A stretch of 64,000 nucleotides of DNA from Paenibacillus sp. CF384 (GCF_900106745.1 NZ_FNNV01000013.1:1-64000); one strand, 5' to 3'; shown: positions 16,986 to 27,535, counted from the stretch's first letter. A program made the numbers and translations. The notes: a model not told the origin generated them from the letters alone.

Positions 16986-18992
16986 GTGAAGAAGCAACTA
17001 TCAACAGGCGTACGCCTATCGCTGACAGCAGCATTGTCTGTGGCCATGCTGGCCGGCTGCTCGAGTAATAATAACGAACCTGCTAAGAACGATACAAGCG
17101 CGGCCACTAATACGAATAAGGAAGCTGCAGCAGAAAACACGACGAATGCAGCGAACACGACCGAAAATGCAGCTCCGGCTGAGCAATTCTACTATGATAT
17201 GTATGACAAAGTAACTGACAGCTCGGACTTCCCGGATTGGAAAGGGAAACAGCTGAAGCTCAAAATGTGGTACTCCCATGGTACAGGCGAGCCTACACAC
17301 AACTCTGCGGAGCAAGATGTCGTTACACCTGAGGCCAAACGCGTAACCGGCGTTGAAATCGATCAAGAAAATTCCTTCGATAACGGCGGCCAGGATTTGA
17401 ACGTGAAGATGGGCATGCTGAACGCGGCCAACGATTGGCCGGATATCGTAATGAGCTCGGATACGACAGCATTGGCTGACCTCGTAAAGGCAGGCAAGGT
17501 ATACGATTTGACAGATGTCATCTCCAAATACGCTCCGAACTTGGCGAAGAGAACACCATTCGACAAACTTCCAAAAGTGCTGGAAAATATTACAGTCAAA
17601 AATTTGGATGGCAAAACGTATGGTTTCCCACTGGAGCTTGGTGATCCGGACAACACGTTGAAAGTGCTTGATCCGTCCTTCGTAAGTCCTAACTCCCAAC
17701 AAGCGCCGGATGGATTGGGTTCGATCTGGGTACGTGATGACCTCTTGAAGAAGCTGTACCCAACAGCGAAGACGCAGGACGAAATCGATGCCCTGTACGT
17801 GAAGAACGGCGGTAAGTTCTCAAGAGAAGAACTGTACGATGTGCCGATCAAATCCAAGGACGACTTCTACAAGTTCCTCTATGACATGCAAGCGTTGATC
17901 AAGAAAGATAACATTAAAGAAAACGGCAAACCGGTTGAAACGTCCTATGCATTCGGTGGCGGCGATAACTGGAGTACGTTGACCATGCTTCAAACGTACA
18001 TTAACCGTATTCCTGCGAACAACAACTACTTCACGTACTATGACAAGAAAACCAAAGAAGTCGAGTTCATGTTCCAACAAGAATGGTTCAAACAAACGCT
18101 ACTGGAGTTCAATAAGCTGGTTCGCGATAAAGTAATGGATCCGAAATCGCTGCTCGAGAACCAAGCAACGCATACGGAGAAAATGAATAACGGTCAATAT
18201 GCGGTCGCTTATCTGTGGGATACTCCGGATGAGAGCGTATTGAAAGCAGCAGGCAAGACGTTCCGCTACAGAAAAGTATTCATCGATGCGCCTGTCAATA
18301 CGGATCAATTCATCTCCCCAACAGGACCTAGCGGCAATAACCAAAGTATCTTGATCTTCAAAGACAAAGTAGCTGAAGAAGATCTGCCGCAAATCATTCA
18401 TTACCTCGATTACATGATCTCCGAAGTCGGCGAGAAAATGTACACTTGGGGTCCGAAAAGCGCTGGATTGTTCGATGAAACAGACGGCAAACGCGTGTTT
18501 AAGGATAAAGCGCTTGAAGATGCCATGGTGTACAACAAAGACAATGGCGCCAACAATAAATACAACCTGCATAACAACAGACTCGGTTCCTCGTCTAAAC
18601 AATGGCCGCCATACCCAACTTACATGTGGGGTGGTTCCACTGTAACACCTAGCTACGCTTACGATAGAGTCGTATCCGCAGCTGATGGTTTGAGCTTCTT
18701 TAACCCAGGTAACCTGCCTAACAATACCACTTCAACGATTACGACAACGATTAAAGTAGACCCAGCCATCTGGAATTTCTTTGGTCCGGTAGCGAGTGCA
18801 GATAAGTTCTGGAAAGGCAGAGATGCATTCGAGAAAGCACTGACCAAAACAATGGCTGCCAAAGACGATGCCCAATTCGAAGAATTGTGGAAAACGTTCA
18901 GCGACATTGCAACCAAGAACGGTGCAAACGATCAAACGCTGAAAGAAATCAATGATTACTTCTTGAAGAGCAACGAAGGCATGTTGCCGTAA
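16986..18992 (+). CDS. Extracellular sugar-binding lipoprotein (LplA-like)
   Basis: 668 residues beginning with a lipoprotein signal (lipobox LAGC, cysteine near residue 25) and an Asn/Ala/Thr-rich linker to about 60, then a type-1 extracellular solute-binding domain (NAANDWPDIVMSSDTTALADLVKAGKVYDLTDVI). It is longer than many LplA-type proteins. It should capture oligosaccharide at the cell surface for the two permeases. The GTG start has GGGAGG upstream. A 289-bp leader separates it from the permease gene; I see no riboswitch or clear hairpin in it, and a 43-codon frame at 16810 lacks a ribosome site. Confidence 0.9.
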   Translation: MKKQLSTGVRLSLTAALSVAMLAGCSSNNNEPAKNDTSAATNTNKEAAAENTTNAANTTENAAPAEQFYYDMYDKVTDSSDFPDWKGKQLKLKMWYSHGTGEPTHNSAEQDVVTPEAKRVTGVEIDQENSFDNGGQDLNVKMGMLNAANDWPDIVMSSDTTALADLVKAGKVYDLTDVISKYAPNLAKRTPFDKLPKVLENITVKNLDGKTYGFPLELGDPDNTLKVLDPSFVSPNSQQAPDGLGSIWVRDDLLKKLYPTAKTQDEIDALYVKNGGKFSREELYDVPIKSKDDFYKFLYDMQALIKKDNIKENGKPVETSYAFGGGDNWSTLTMLQTYINRIPANNNYFTYYDKKTKEVEFMFQQEWFKQTLLEFNKLVRDKVMDPKSLLENQATHTEKMNNGQYAVAYLWDTPDESVLKAAGKTFRYRKVFIDAPVNTDQFISPTGPSGNNQSILIFKDKVAEEDLPQIIHYLDYMISEVGEKMYTWGPKSAGLFDETDGKRVFKDKALEDAMVYNKDNGANNKYNLHNNRLGSSSKQWPPYPTYMWGGSTVTPSYAYDRVVSAADGLSFFNPGNLPNNTTSTITTTIKVDPAIWNFFGPVASADKFWKGRDAFEKALTKTMAAKDDAQFEELWKTFSDIATKNGANDQTLKEINDYFLKSNEGMLP

Positions 18993-19015
18993 CTCATAGC
19001 TTCTTAGAATGACGC

Positions 19016-19065
19016 TCCCTGGCTATATATGAATTTATCGTTCATGTGTAGTCAGGGATCTCTTT
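19016..19065 (+). terminator. Rho-independent terminator after the binding protein
   Basis: Arms TCCCTGGCTATATATGAA and TTCATGTGTAGTCAGGGA (19041-19058) form a long stem, followed by T-rich sequence including a run of seven T. Confidence 0.85.
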
Positions 19066-19104
19066 TGCCTTTTTTTGTGAAAATGGCCTTAAAAACGTCT
19101 GTTG

Positions 19105-19119
19105 GTGAAAGCGATTACA
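19105..19119. promoter_or_regulatory. cre-like site before the first beta-helix gene
   Basis: GTGAAAGCGATTACA matches the cre consensus at 14 of 15 positions (G at the first). It lies 20 bp upstream of the start, close to the ribosome site. Confidence 0.5.
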
Positions 19120-19139
19120 ATTATTTAGGAGGTTTGAGC

Positions 19140-22100
19140 ATGTCCGCATTGCAAGGAAATAAGAAGAAGCTGCTGCGAGCTGCAGGCTCCACGCTGCTGG
19201 CAATGACGATTATCGTCCCTTATCTCGCTCCTACCCAGAAGGTCCAAGCCGATGAGCTTGGTTATTATGTCGGCGGTGCCAACGCATCTGACAGCAATCC
19301 CGGAACATCCGCCGAGCCGTTCGCAACGATTCAGAAAGCAGCTAGTGTTGCCGCGGCAGGTGACACGGTATTGATCCGCAGCGGGACTTATCGGGAGACG
19401 GTTACGCCTGCCAATTCCGGAGCCGAAGGCAGTCCGATCGTGTATCAGCCTGATGGCGATGCGGTTGTAACGATTAGCGGTGCAGATGCTGCAGATGGAG
19501 GCTGGTCCGTCTATCAAGGCAACATCTATCAGAAGACGATCTCGCTTCCGGTAAACGGCTATAACGATCATATGACCACGAACGATACGCTGATGGCGAA
19601 CCAAGTGTTCGTCGATGGCAAAATGATGATTGAAGCACGCTGGCCGAACTTGCCGAATTCTGATGATTTAATGAACCGTGCGGATTGGAGAGAAGCGAGC
19701 AACGGTACTTGGGCTACAGTAGGCGCCGGTATGTCAGTCGATGATGCTGCAATTCCGAATATCGAAGGCGGCTGGATTGGCGGACAAATGTGGATGACCG
19801 GCTGGTTTATTCCGTCGACCGCACAGATTACAGCCCAGACAGGTACGAAGCTGACACTTTCGAAGAACACGAGTGAAGCTTTCCGTGATTATTACTACCT
19901 CACGGGCAAACTAGGCGCGCTCGACAGTGCGAAGGAATGGTTCTATGACGGGACAAAGCTCTATCTGTGGGCTCCGGATGGAAACAGTCCGACGAACGTT
20001 GAAGTGAAGAAACGTAACTACGCGTTTGATTTGAATAGCAAATCCAATATCTCAATCAATAACATTCATGTGGAAGCAGCATCCCTGGTGACAAATGGCA
20101 GCAGCTCGAATATTACCATTGACGGGCTGAAGGCAAAATACATCAATCATAGCGTAACGCTTCCGGGTCCGGATTTGACCTACTCCCACATCGATGAAAC
20201 GGGAATCCGGCTGATCGGCGAGGGAAGCAGCATCAAGAACAGTGTTATCGAGTACAGCTCGGGAGCGGGTATCGTACTTGGCGCGGGCAACAGCGCGACC
20301 AATAACTTGGTGCACGACATCGCATACGACGGAACCTATGCAAGTGGTATCGTACCGAAGCATGGTACCGGCAGCCAAACTATAACGCACAACACCATCT
20401 ACAGAACAGGCCGTTCCAGCATTGATTTGTACAACAATCTGAATGTCGAGATCGGCTATAACGATATGTACGATTACGGCTTAGCCAATATGGACTTAGG
20501 TGCGGTGTACTCGTCCAGATCCTCCGATTTGACAGGAACACGCATTCATCACAACTGGATCCATGATAACAAAGCGCCTTATAATATCCCGGATACCGGC
20601 ATTCAAACAGGTATCTACCTTGACCAAGGATCAGGTCCGGCACAAGCCGACCACAATGTGCTCTGGAATAATATGATTGACTATTACAACCAGCACGAAT
20701 TTGGTGAAGGCAAGCCACTCAAAATTTTTAATACCTATAACAATACGTTCGGTTCAATGGCCACAGCGTCATACACCACTTACACAAGCCCGGCGATCGA
20801 CGTGAATCAGAATAACATTCACCGTGATGCCATCCTTTCTGTCGATAATGCGATCAATACCATCAGACAAAAAACAGATCCTAAATTCGTCAATGAAGGC
20901 CACGGCGGGCTGAAATACCGCTTGAAAGCAGAATCTCCTGCGGTGGATCATGGCGGTATCGTTGCAGGAGTAACGGATGGATTTGTAGGTACGGCTCCAG
21001 ATATCGGAGCGTACGAGTTAGGCGGCGATGAGTGGGTACCGGGTTATACGGCCGACGGTTATGTACCGGCTTATTACGCTACAGAACAACCGCTCGAACC
21101 AACACCTCAGCCTCCGACGCCTCCTCCTGTGCTTGGCATGGTCACGATTGATGATGCAGAGACAGGAACAGGTGAATTGAAATACGAATTTGTCGGTACT
21201 TGGAATTCAAGCGCAAATGACAAAGCTTATATGGAAACCGATCATTACAACAACAAAGCGGACGATTATTATCAAGTGAAGTTTACCGGAACGCATATCC
21301 GCGTGTACGGGGAGAAGAACAACGGTTTCGGTATTGCTGCCGTTTCTATCGATGGCGGACCGGAAACTTTGGTCGATACGTATAGTGCGACGCGGTCGGT
21401 TAATACATTGCTGTTTTCTAGCGAGATGCTTTCGCTCGGCAGCCATACGCTGAAAGTCCGACTGACCGGAGAGAAGAATGCGAGCTCCGGCGGAAATTGG
21501 GTAACTGCCGATCGCGTAGTCGTAACTACGGGAACGGTGACGGTGGATGATAATGAGACAGGTACAGGTCTTTATAAGTATGAGTTTGTAGGCGGATGGA
21601 ACTTGAGCCCGAATGATCAAGCTTATATGCAGACCGATCATTTCAGCGGAACTACGAACGATTATTATCAAGTGAAATTCAACGGTACACAAATCCAAGT
21701 GTACGGGGAGAAGAACAGTTCTTTCAGTATCGCGGCATTCTCTATTGACGGCGGCGAAGAAACGCTGGTAGACAGCTACAGCGCTACAAGAATTGTAGAT
21801 ACGCTGCTTTACACCAGTGCGGAGCTGCCAAAAGGCGAGCATACCCTGAAGGTCAGATTAACCGGAACGAAGAACGTGAACTCGGGAGGTTACTGGCATA
21901 CAGCGGATAAGGTTGTCGTTATTCTAGGTTCTGTTGATGCACAAACCACAACCGTTGACGATGATGACACTGGCACAGATGAGAATCAATATGAATTTGT
22001 CGGCTCTTGGAATGCCAGCGCGAACCTCGAAGCTTACCTCCAAACCGATCATTTCAGTGGAACCGCAAACGATTATTATCAAGTGAGATTCACAGGTACA

Positions 22101-23969
22101 CAAATTGAAATGTATGGCGAGAAGAACAATGCCTTCGGTATTATCGCTGCTTCTATTGACGGCGGTCCTGAAGTGCTGATCGATCTCTACAATCCAACAC
22201 GACTTGCCAATACACTGCTTTACACAAGCCATACACTGTCGAACGGCAGCCATAGTCTAAAAGTCAGAATTACCGGGCTTAAGAACACCATATCGAATGG
22301 AACGTATACAACAGCAGACCGCGTTGTTATTACAACCAGCGATACTGAGCCTGCGCAGACATTAACGTTTGACGATACGGATACAGGAACGGACGAGAAT
22401 CAGTATGAGTTCGTTGGTACTTGGAATGCAAGCGCGAATGGTCAGGCTTACTTGGAAACCGATCATTTCAACGCGACAACGAATGACTACTATCAATTTA
22501 AATTTACGGGGACGCAAGTGAAGGTATACGGGGAGAAGAATGATGCCTTCGGTATCATTGCAGTTTCCGTGGACGGCGGACTCGAAACGCTCGTTGACTT
22601 GTATAATGTTTCACGAAATGCCAATACGTTGCTGTATACAAGCCCGGGCTTACCGCTTGAGCAGCATACGGTGAAAGTGAGAATTACCGGGAAGAAGAAT
22701 GAGAACTCTGGTGGCACCTATACGACCGCAGACCGAGTAGTCATTACGACCAGCGGAGCGATTGATGAGCCAACGCCTACAACAGTACCTGCGCCGGAAG
22801 ATCCGACGGATCCAACAGACCCGACAGATCCGCCGGTACCGACTCCTGAATCGGCTCCGGACCCAGGTGTGATCTATGAAGCGGAGACGGCTGCACTTGT
22901 GGGCGGAACTGCTCTAGCCACTAATCATATCGATTATACGGGAACGGGCTTCGTAGATAGCTTTAACGGCCAAGGAGCGGCAGTAACCTTCACCGTGAAT
23001 ACCTTTGCGACCGTAACGAAGGATGTTACGCTTCGTTATGCCAACGGAGATTCCGACATTCGGTCCCTCAGCGTTTATCTCAATGGCGTCAAAATCAAAC
23101 AAACGAGCTTGATGGGTACCGGCGGCTGGGATAGCTGGGGTTACAAGTCGGAGCAGTTGGTTCTGCAAGCCGGAGTAAATACGATTACGTACAAGTATGA
23201 TGCAGGCGATACAGGTGCAGTAAATGTCGATAACATCAGTATTCCGCTCGATGCGAATCAGGAACATGCACCGGGTATGAAGTATGAGGCTGAGTTGGCT
23301 ACACTTACCGGTAATGTCAAAGAAAACACGGATCATGCCGGGTATTCCGGAACCGGATTTGTGGACAGCATCCACGGCGACGGCCCTTCAATCGGCTTTG
23401 CCGTCCATACAGCTGCTGCAGGCAGCAAAGATGTGACGATCCGTTATGCAGACGGCGATGATGATCGCACTTTATCCATCTACGTAAACGGAACGAAGCT
23501 TAAGCAGGTTCATTTCTCGGGCACAGGCAACTGGGACACTTGGGGCAACAGAACGGTGAAGCTGACTCTTGCTGAAGGCGATAATACGATCGTCATTAAG
23601 AAAGACGAAGGCGACACGGGACTAATCAACATCGACTACATCAGCATTGCGGGAGAAGAAGTTGTTGAGCCGGAACCTGCAATTCCGTTTGTAATCGTAA
23701 ACGGCAGCCTAATAGGTAAGAAAGGTTTTACGGCAGCAGTGACCGTGAAACCGGTTGGACAGCATGCTGGTAATGAAATTATCGTATTTGAGTTGACGAA
23801 GAAGAACGGCAAGAAAACGATAAAAACCGTAGCAAAAGATATTATAACTGAACAGCAAGTGTCAGTAGTTTTCAACGAGAATGGGCAGCATTACACAGTG
23901 AAAGTGTATGTGAAAGGTGAAGACGGAACATTGCTTTCGGAAGCGTCCGTATTTGCGCAGAATGAATAA
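19140..23969 (+). CDS. Secreted multi-domain beta-helix protein (putative polysaccharide-degrading)
   Basis: 1609 residues from ATG 19140 with TAGGAGGT upstream; longer frames run through the preceding terminator. A Sec signal ends near VQADE (about 36). Residues 40-640 form a right-handed parallel beta-helix: it opens YYVGGANASDSNPGTSAEPF and has the repeated rungs NSVIEYSSG and GIRIHHNWIHDN-like turns, as in pectate-lyase-fold enzymes and some beta-helix glycosidases. Four similar modules of about 130 residues follow (from about 667, 800, 937 and 1075), then a Pro/Thr/Asp linker, two CBM35-like modules (from 1243 and 1380) and a C-terminal beta domain. No anchoring motif. It likely attacks or binds a plant polysaccharide outside the cell; the reaction is unknown. 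Confidence 0.85.
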   Translation: MSALQGNKKKLLRAAGSTLLAMTIIVPYLAPTQKVQADELGYYVGGANASDSNPGTSAEPFATIQKAASVAAAGDTVLIRSGTYRETVTPANSGAEGSPIVYQPDGDAVVTISGADAADGGWSVYQGNIYQKTISLPVNGYNDHMTTNDTLMANQVFVDGKMMIEARWPNLPNSDDLMNRADWREASNGTWATVGAGMSVDDAAIPNIEGGWIGGQMWMTGWFIPSTAQITAQTGTKLTLSKNTSEAFRDYYYLTGKLGALDSAKEWFYDGTKLYLWAPDGNSPTNVEVKKRNYAFDLNSKSNISINNIHVEAASLVTNGSSSNITIDGLKAKYINHSVTLPGPDLTYSHIDETGIRLIGEGSSIKNSVIEYSSGAGIVLGAGNSATNNLVHDIAYDGTYASGIVPKHGTGSQTITHNTIYRTGRSSIDLYNNLNVEIGYNDMYDYGLANMDLGAVYSSRSSDLTGTRIHHNWIHDNKAPYNIPDTGIQTGIYLDQGSGPAQADHNVLWNNMIDYYNQHEFGEGKPLKIFNTYNNTFGSMATASYTTYTSPAIDVNQNNIHRDAILSVDNAINTIRQKTDPKFVNEGHGGLKYRLKAESPAVDHGGIVAGVTDGFVGTAPDIGAYELGGDEWVPGYTADGYVPAYYATEQPLEPTPQPPTPPPVLGMVTIDDAETGTGELKYEFVGTWNSSANDKAYMETDHYNNKADDYYQVKFTGTHIRVYGEKNNGFGIAAVSIDGGPETLVDTYSATRSVNTLLFSSEMLSLGSHTLKVRLTGEKNASSGGNWVTADRVVVTTGTVTVDDNETGTGLYKYEFVGGWNLSPNDQAYMQTDHFSGTTNDYYQVKFNGTQIQVYGEKNSSFSIAAFSIDGGEETLVDSYSATRIVDTLLYTSAELPKGEHTLKVRLTGTKNVNSGGYWHTADKVVVILGSVDAQTTTVDDDDTGTDENQYEFVGSWNASANLEAYLQTDHFSGTANDYYQVRFTGTQIEMYGEKNNAFGIIAASIDGGPEVLIDLYNPTRLANTLLYTSHTLSNGSHSLKVRITGLKNTISNGTYTTADRVVITTSDTEPAQTLTFDDTDTGTDENQYEFVGTWNASANGQAYLETDHFNATTNDYYQFKFTGTQVKVYGEKNDAFGIIAVSVDGGLETLVDLYNVSRNANTLLYTSPGLPLEQHTVKVRITGKKNENSGGTYTTADRVVITTSGAIDEPTPTTVPAPEDPTDPTDPTDPPVPTPESAPDPGVIYEAETAALVGGTALATNHIDYTGTGFVDSFNGQGAAVTFTVNTFATVTKDVTLRYANGDSDIRSLSVYLNGVKIKQTSLMGTGGWDSWGYKSEQLVLQAGVNTITYKYDAGDTGAVNVDNISIPLDANQEHAPGMKYEAELATLTGNVKENTDHAGYSGTGFVDSIHGDGPSIGFAVHTAAAGSKDVTIRYADGDDDRTLSIYVNGTKLKQVHFSGTGNWDTWGNRTVKLTLAEGDNTIVIKKDEGDTGLINIDYISIAGEEVVEPEPAIPFVIVNGSLIGKKGFTAAVTVKPVGQHAGNEIIVFELTKKNGKKTIKTVAKDIITEQQVSVVFNENGQHYTVKVYVKGEDGTLLSEASVFAQNE

Positions 23970-24001
23970 CGAAATTATTAAGTTTGCATAACAGGTTTTA
24001 C

Positions 24002-24043
24002 CGGGAGGGCTTTAGTCGTATTTGTAAGACTTTTGCCCTCCCG
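24002..24043 (+). terminator. Strong hairpin after the first beta-helix gene
   Basis: CGGGAGGGC pairs perfectly with GCCCTCCCG (24035-24043), with an inner AGTC/GACT pair. The T tract that should follow is weak (TCATTAT), so termination may be partial. Confidence 0.6.
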
Positions 24044-24108
24044 TCATTATAGTTGAATCCACCTGAAGGGGGTGAATAATGAACCAGCTTTTTATGAGAT
24101 TCCAGAGT

Positions 24109-24123
24109 TTGTAAGCGCTTCCG
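24109..24123. promoter_or_regulatory. cre-like site before the second beta-helix gene
   Basis: TTGTAAGCGCTTCCG contains the palindromic core AAGCGCTT and misses the cre consensus only at the last base. It lies about 90 bp upstream of the start. Confidence 0.55.
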
Positions 24124-24214
24124 TGCACTGCATTTGAGAGAGTTCGGTAATGTGGTAGTTTTACAATGAAAGGCCAAGTGAAGCAAACCATCATTCGAGG
24201 GGGATTATGAACGT

Positions 24215-27200
24215 ATGAACTTTTCAATGAAAAGCAGCAGCTTTCTTCGCAAAATGGTCTTATTGGCAATGACTGCAACACTCAGCATTCCTTTTATTTC
24301 ATCTCCGCAGCAAGTAGAAGCGGCAGGAGCTACCTTTTACGTAGGTGGAACCGGCGCTTCGGACAGCAATCCGGGCTCGTCCTCGCAACCTTTTGCGACC
24401 ATTCAGAAAGCATCGACCGTTGCGACAGCCGGTGACACCGTTAAGATTCGTACCGGTATCTATCGCGAGACGATCACGCCGACGAATTCCGGTTCGGCCG
24501 GTAATCCGATTATTTATGAGCCGGATAGCGGCGCAGATGTTACGGTAAGCGGTGCCGACACGGCAGATGGCGGCTGGTCGGTACACAGCGGCAGCATTTA
24601 CAAGAAAACCATTACGATGACTAACGGCTACAATGCCAATATGACGAACAACACAACACTACTGGCTAACCAAGTGTTCGTGAACGGGCAAATGATGATC
24701 GAAGCCCGCTGGCCAAACCTGCCGGACTCGAATGATCTGTTTAACCGTAATGATTTCCGCAACGGCACACTCGGTACATGGTCGACAACAGGGGCGCAAA
24801 CGGTTAATGACTCCGGCATTCCGAGCATCAGCGGCGGCTGGGTAGGCGGCACGATCTGGGTGAACGGATGGTTTATCTCGCAAACCCGCAGCATCACGGC
24901 GCAATCGGGAACACAGTTAACCTTGTCCGGCGGCATTATCGGCGGGGATGACAGACTACGGAAGTTCTACTATTTAACGGGACGTCTTGGTGCACTTGAC
25001 GTTGCGAAGGAATTCTTCTATGACGGCTCGCAGCTCTATCTGTATGCGCCGGGTGGAGGAAGTCCGACGAACGTCGAAGTGAAGAAACGTAACTACGCGT
25101 TTGACCTTAGCGGCAGGTCTTATATTACAATCCGGAATTTGAAGCTGTTCGCGGCTTCCATTACGTCCAATACGAGCAGCACGAACATTACGCTTGACGG
25201 ACTGAATGCAAAGTATATCAATCATGGCGTTACGATTACGGATTCGGACCTCACATACACGCATACGGGTCAAGTCGTGACAGGAGTAGGTACGGGCATT
25301 CGCTTGATGGGTGCGAACAGCATTATTCAGAACAGTGAAATTGCGTACAGCTCCAGCGTAGGTGTTGCGCTTGGCTCGAACACGACGGCGAATAACAATA
25401 AGATCCACGATATTGACTATGAGGGTACTTATGCAAGTGCAGTCATGCCTGTAGATGGAACGAATGGTCAAACCATTACGAACAATACCATCTATCGCAC
25501 AGGCCGTGCGAGCATCGACTTCATGAACAGCCAGAACGTTAATGTCGGCTACAACGACATGTATAACTTCGGTATGCTGAACATGGATATGGGAGCGATC
25601 TATTCTTCTAGAGATTATGTAACGGATGGCTTGCGCATCCACCACAACTGGATCCATGATTCCTCGGCCATTTCGTCGGGAGAAGGCATCCAAGTCGGTA
25701 TTTATTTTGACCAAGGCTCAGGTCTGGCTCAGATCGATCATAACGTGCTATGGAATAACGTCGTTGCGGACATTTATATTCAGCATACTTCCTCCGCCGA
25801 TGTTCAGAAGATATTCAACAACACCTTGGCAACGTCAGGATACGCGTCCTATGTGACCTATTCAAACGAAGCAACGGATAATATGAAAAATAATATTTTC
25901 CGCGACGAAGTCATTAACTATAATCCATCGACGACGTCTATCTTCCAAACGACGAATCCGCTGTTTGTCGGAAGCGGGACCGGCGGATTGCAATACCGTA
26001 TCACGACTTCATCCCCGGCCAAAGACGCTGGAGCGGTCATCTCCGGCGTAACAGACGGTTATGTAGGCACTGCACCGGACATTGGGGCTTATGAGTTCGG
26101 CGGCACGGATTGGGTTCCGGGTTATGTCGCTCCGGTTTCAACCGTGGCAACGCCGACGTTCAGTCCTGCAGCAGGAACGTACACTTCCGCACAGTCGGTT
26201 ACGATCTCTAGCTCGACTTCCGGCGCAGATATCCGGTACACAACCGATGGCAGCACGCCGACAGCTTCTTCGACACTGTATACAGGTGCTGTCAACGTCT
26301 CGTCATCGCAGACATTGAAGGCGATTGGCATCAAGTCGGGCATGACGAATTCAGCAGTTGCTTCCGCTGCTTATACGATTAACCTGCCGGGAACGACAAC
26401 TGTGAATGACACGGTAACAGGTACGGGGCAGAACCAATTCGAGTATGTCGGATCGTGGGGCTCTGGCGCGAGTACAGGAGCGTACATGAATGATGAGCAC
26501 TACTCGGGGAACACGAACGACTACTATCAATTCGATTTCACAGGAACCAAGGTCGAAGTATATGCTCAGAAATATAGTTCGTCCGGTATTGCCGCCGTTT
26601 CGATTGACGGCGGAGCGGAAACGAATATCGACCTCTACAATCCTACGCTGCTTCTGAATACGCTTATTTACACAAGTCCAACACTGACGAGCGGCACGCA
26701 TACCGTGAAGCTTCGCGTAACGGGCACGAAGAATGCCAGCTCGTCGAGCTACTGGCTTGTTGCGGACCGCATTGTCGTGACAGCTTCAGCATCACCTGCG
26801 GCTACGCCGACTTTTGGTCTTGCAGCAGGCACGTATAGCGGTACGCAATCGGTCTCACTCTCAACTGCAACCTCCGGCGCCGATATTCGCTACACGACAA
26901 ACGGCAGCACGCCGACAGCTTCTTCTACGCTCTACACCGGTCCGGTCAGCGTGTCGTCCAGCATGACGCTGAAGGCGATTGCCATCAAGTCCGGTATGTC
27001 GGACTCGTCCGTAGCAAGCGCCGCATATACGATCACGACGACGGTCAATGATTTCACAACAGGTACGGGCCAGAACCAATTCGAGTATGTCGGCTCATGG
27101 GGTTCCGGTGCAAGCACTGGCGCTTACTTGGACGATGAGCATTACTCCGGCAATACGAACGATTACTATCAAGTGGATTTCACAGGAACGAAGGTAGAAG

Positions 27201-27430
27201 TGTACGGCCAGAAATACAACTCTTCGGGTATTGCGGCGATTTCCATCGACGGCGGCACTGAAACGACGGTGGATCTCTACAATGCGACGCTGCTCAAAAA
27301 TACGTTGATCTACACGAGTCCAACACTCTCGAGCGGCAGCCATACCGTTAAGATTCGCGTGACGGGAACGAAGAACGCAAGCTCTTCCTTCACGTGGGTA
27401 GTAGCGGACAGAGTGCTTATTACGAACTGA
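24215..27430 (+). CDS. Secreted beta-helix protein with chitobiase-type and repeated C-terminal modules
   Basis: 1071 residues, a paralogue of the gene before it. Signal peptide to about 36 (VEAAG). Beta-helix domain to about 640, very similar to the paralogue, including a stretch of near-identical DNA. The tail differs: two chitobiase C-terminal-like domains (from about 643 and 862, ADIRYTTDGSTPTASSTLY), each followed by one copy of the same 130-residue module found four times in the paralogue (from about 728 and 942, starting TTVND). No CBM35. GAGGGGG precedes the ATG. It probably works on the same polymer as its neighbour with a different binding tail. Confidence 0.85.
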   Translation: MNFSMKSSSFLRKMVLLAMTATLSIPFISSPQQVEAAGATFYVGGTGASDSNPGSSSQPFATIQKASTVATAGDTVKIRTGIYRETITPTNSGSAGNPIIYEPDSGADVTVSGADTADGGWSVHSGSIYKKTITMTNGYNANMTNNTTLLANQVFVNGQMMIEARWPNLPDSNDLFNRNDFRNGTLGTWSTTGAQTVNDSGIPSISGGWVGGTIWVNGWFISQTRSITAQSGTQLTLSGGIIGGDDRLRKFYYLTGRLGALDVAKEFFYDGSQLYLYAPGGGSPTNVEVKKRNYAFDLSGRSYITIRNLKLFAASITSNTSSTNITLDGLNAKYINHGVTITDSDLTYTHTGQVVTGVGTGIRLMGANSIIQNSEIAYSSSVGVALGSNTTANNNKIHDIDYEGTYASAVMPVDGTNGQTITNNTIYRTGRASIDFMNSQNVNVGYNDMYNFGMLNMDMGAIYSSRDYVTDGLRIHHNWIHDSSAISSGEGIQVGIYFDQGSGLAQIDHNVLWNNVVADIYIQHTSSADVQKIFNNTLATSGYASYVTYSNEATDNMKNNIFRDEVINYNPSTTSIFQTTNPLFVGSGTGGLQYRITTSSPAKDAGAVISGVTDGYVGTAPDIGAYEFGGTDWVPGYVAPVSTVATPTFSPAAGTYTSAQSVTISSSTSGADIRYTTDGSTPTASSTLYTGAVNVSSSQTLKAIGIKSGMTNSAVASAAYTINLPGTTTVNDTVTGTGQNQFEYVGSWGSGASTGAYMNDEHYSGNTNDYYQFDFTGTKVEVYAQKYSSSGIAAVSIDGGAETNIDLYNPTLLLNTLIYTSPTLTSGTHTVKLRVTGTKNASSSSYWLVADRIVVTASASPAATPTFGLAAGTYSGTQSVSLSTATSGADIRYTTNGSTPTASSTLYTGPVSVSSSMTLKAIAIKSGMSDSSVASAAYTITTTVNDFTTGTGQNQFEYVGSWGSGASTGAYLDDEHYSGNTNDYYQVDFTGTKVEVYGQKYNSSGIAAISIDGGTETTVDLYNATLLKNTLIYTSPTLSSGSHTVKIRVTGTKNASSSFTWVVADRVLITN

Positions 27431-27444
27431 TTATTCTTCATCGA

Positions 27445-27480
27445 ACAGCCAGCCGCGTTGATGCGGTTGGCTGTTTTTTT
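27445..27480 (+). terminator. Rho-independent terminator
   Basis: ACAGCCAGCCGC pairs with GCGGTTGGCTGT over a six-base loop, followed by seven T. Confidence 0.92.
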
Positions 27481-27535
27481 GTTTTTTCACATTTCCAGAT
27501 TGCAGCATAAGTCAGCCGTATATTCACTATTTTCC

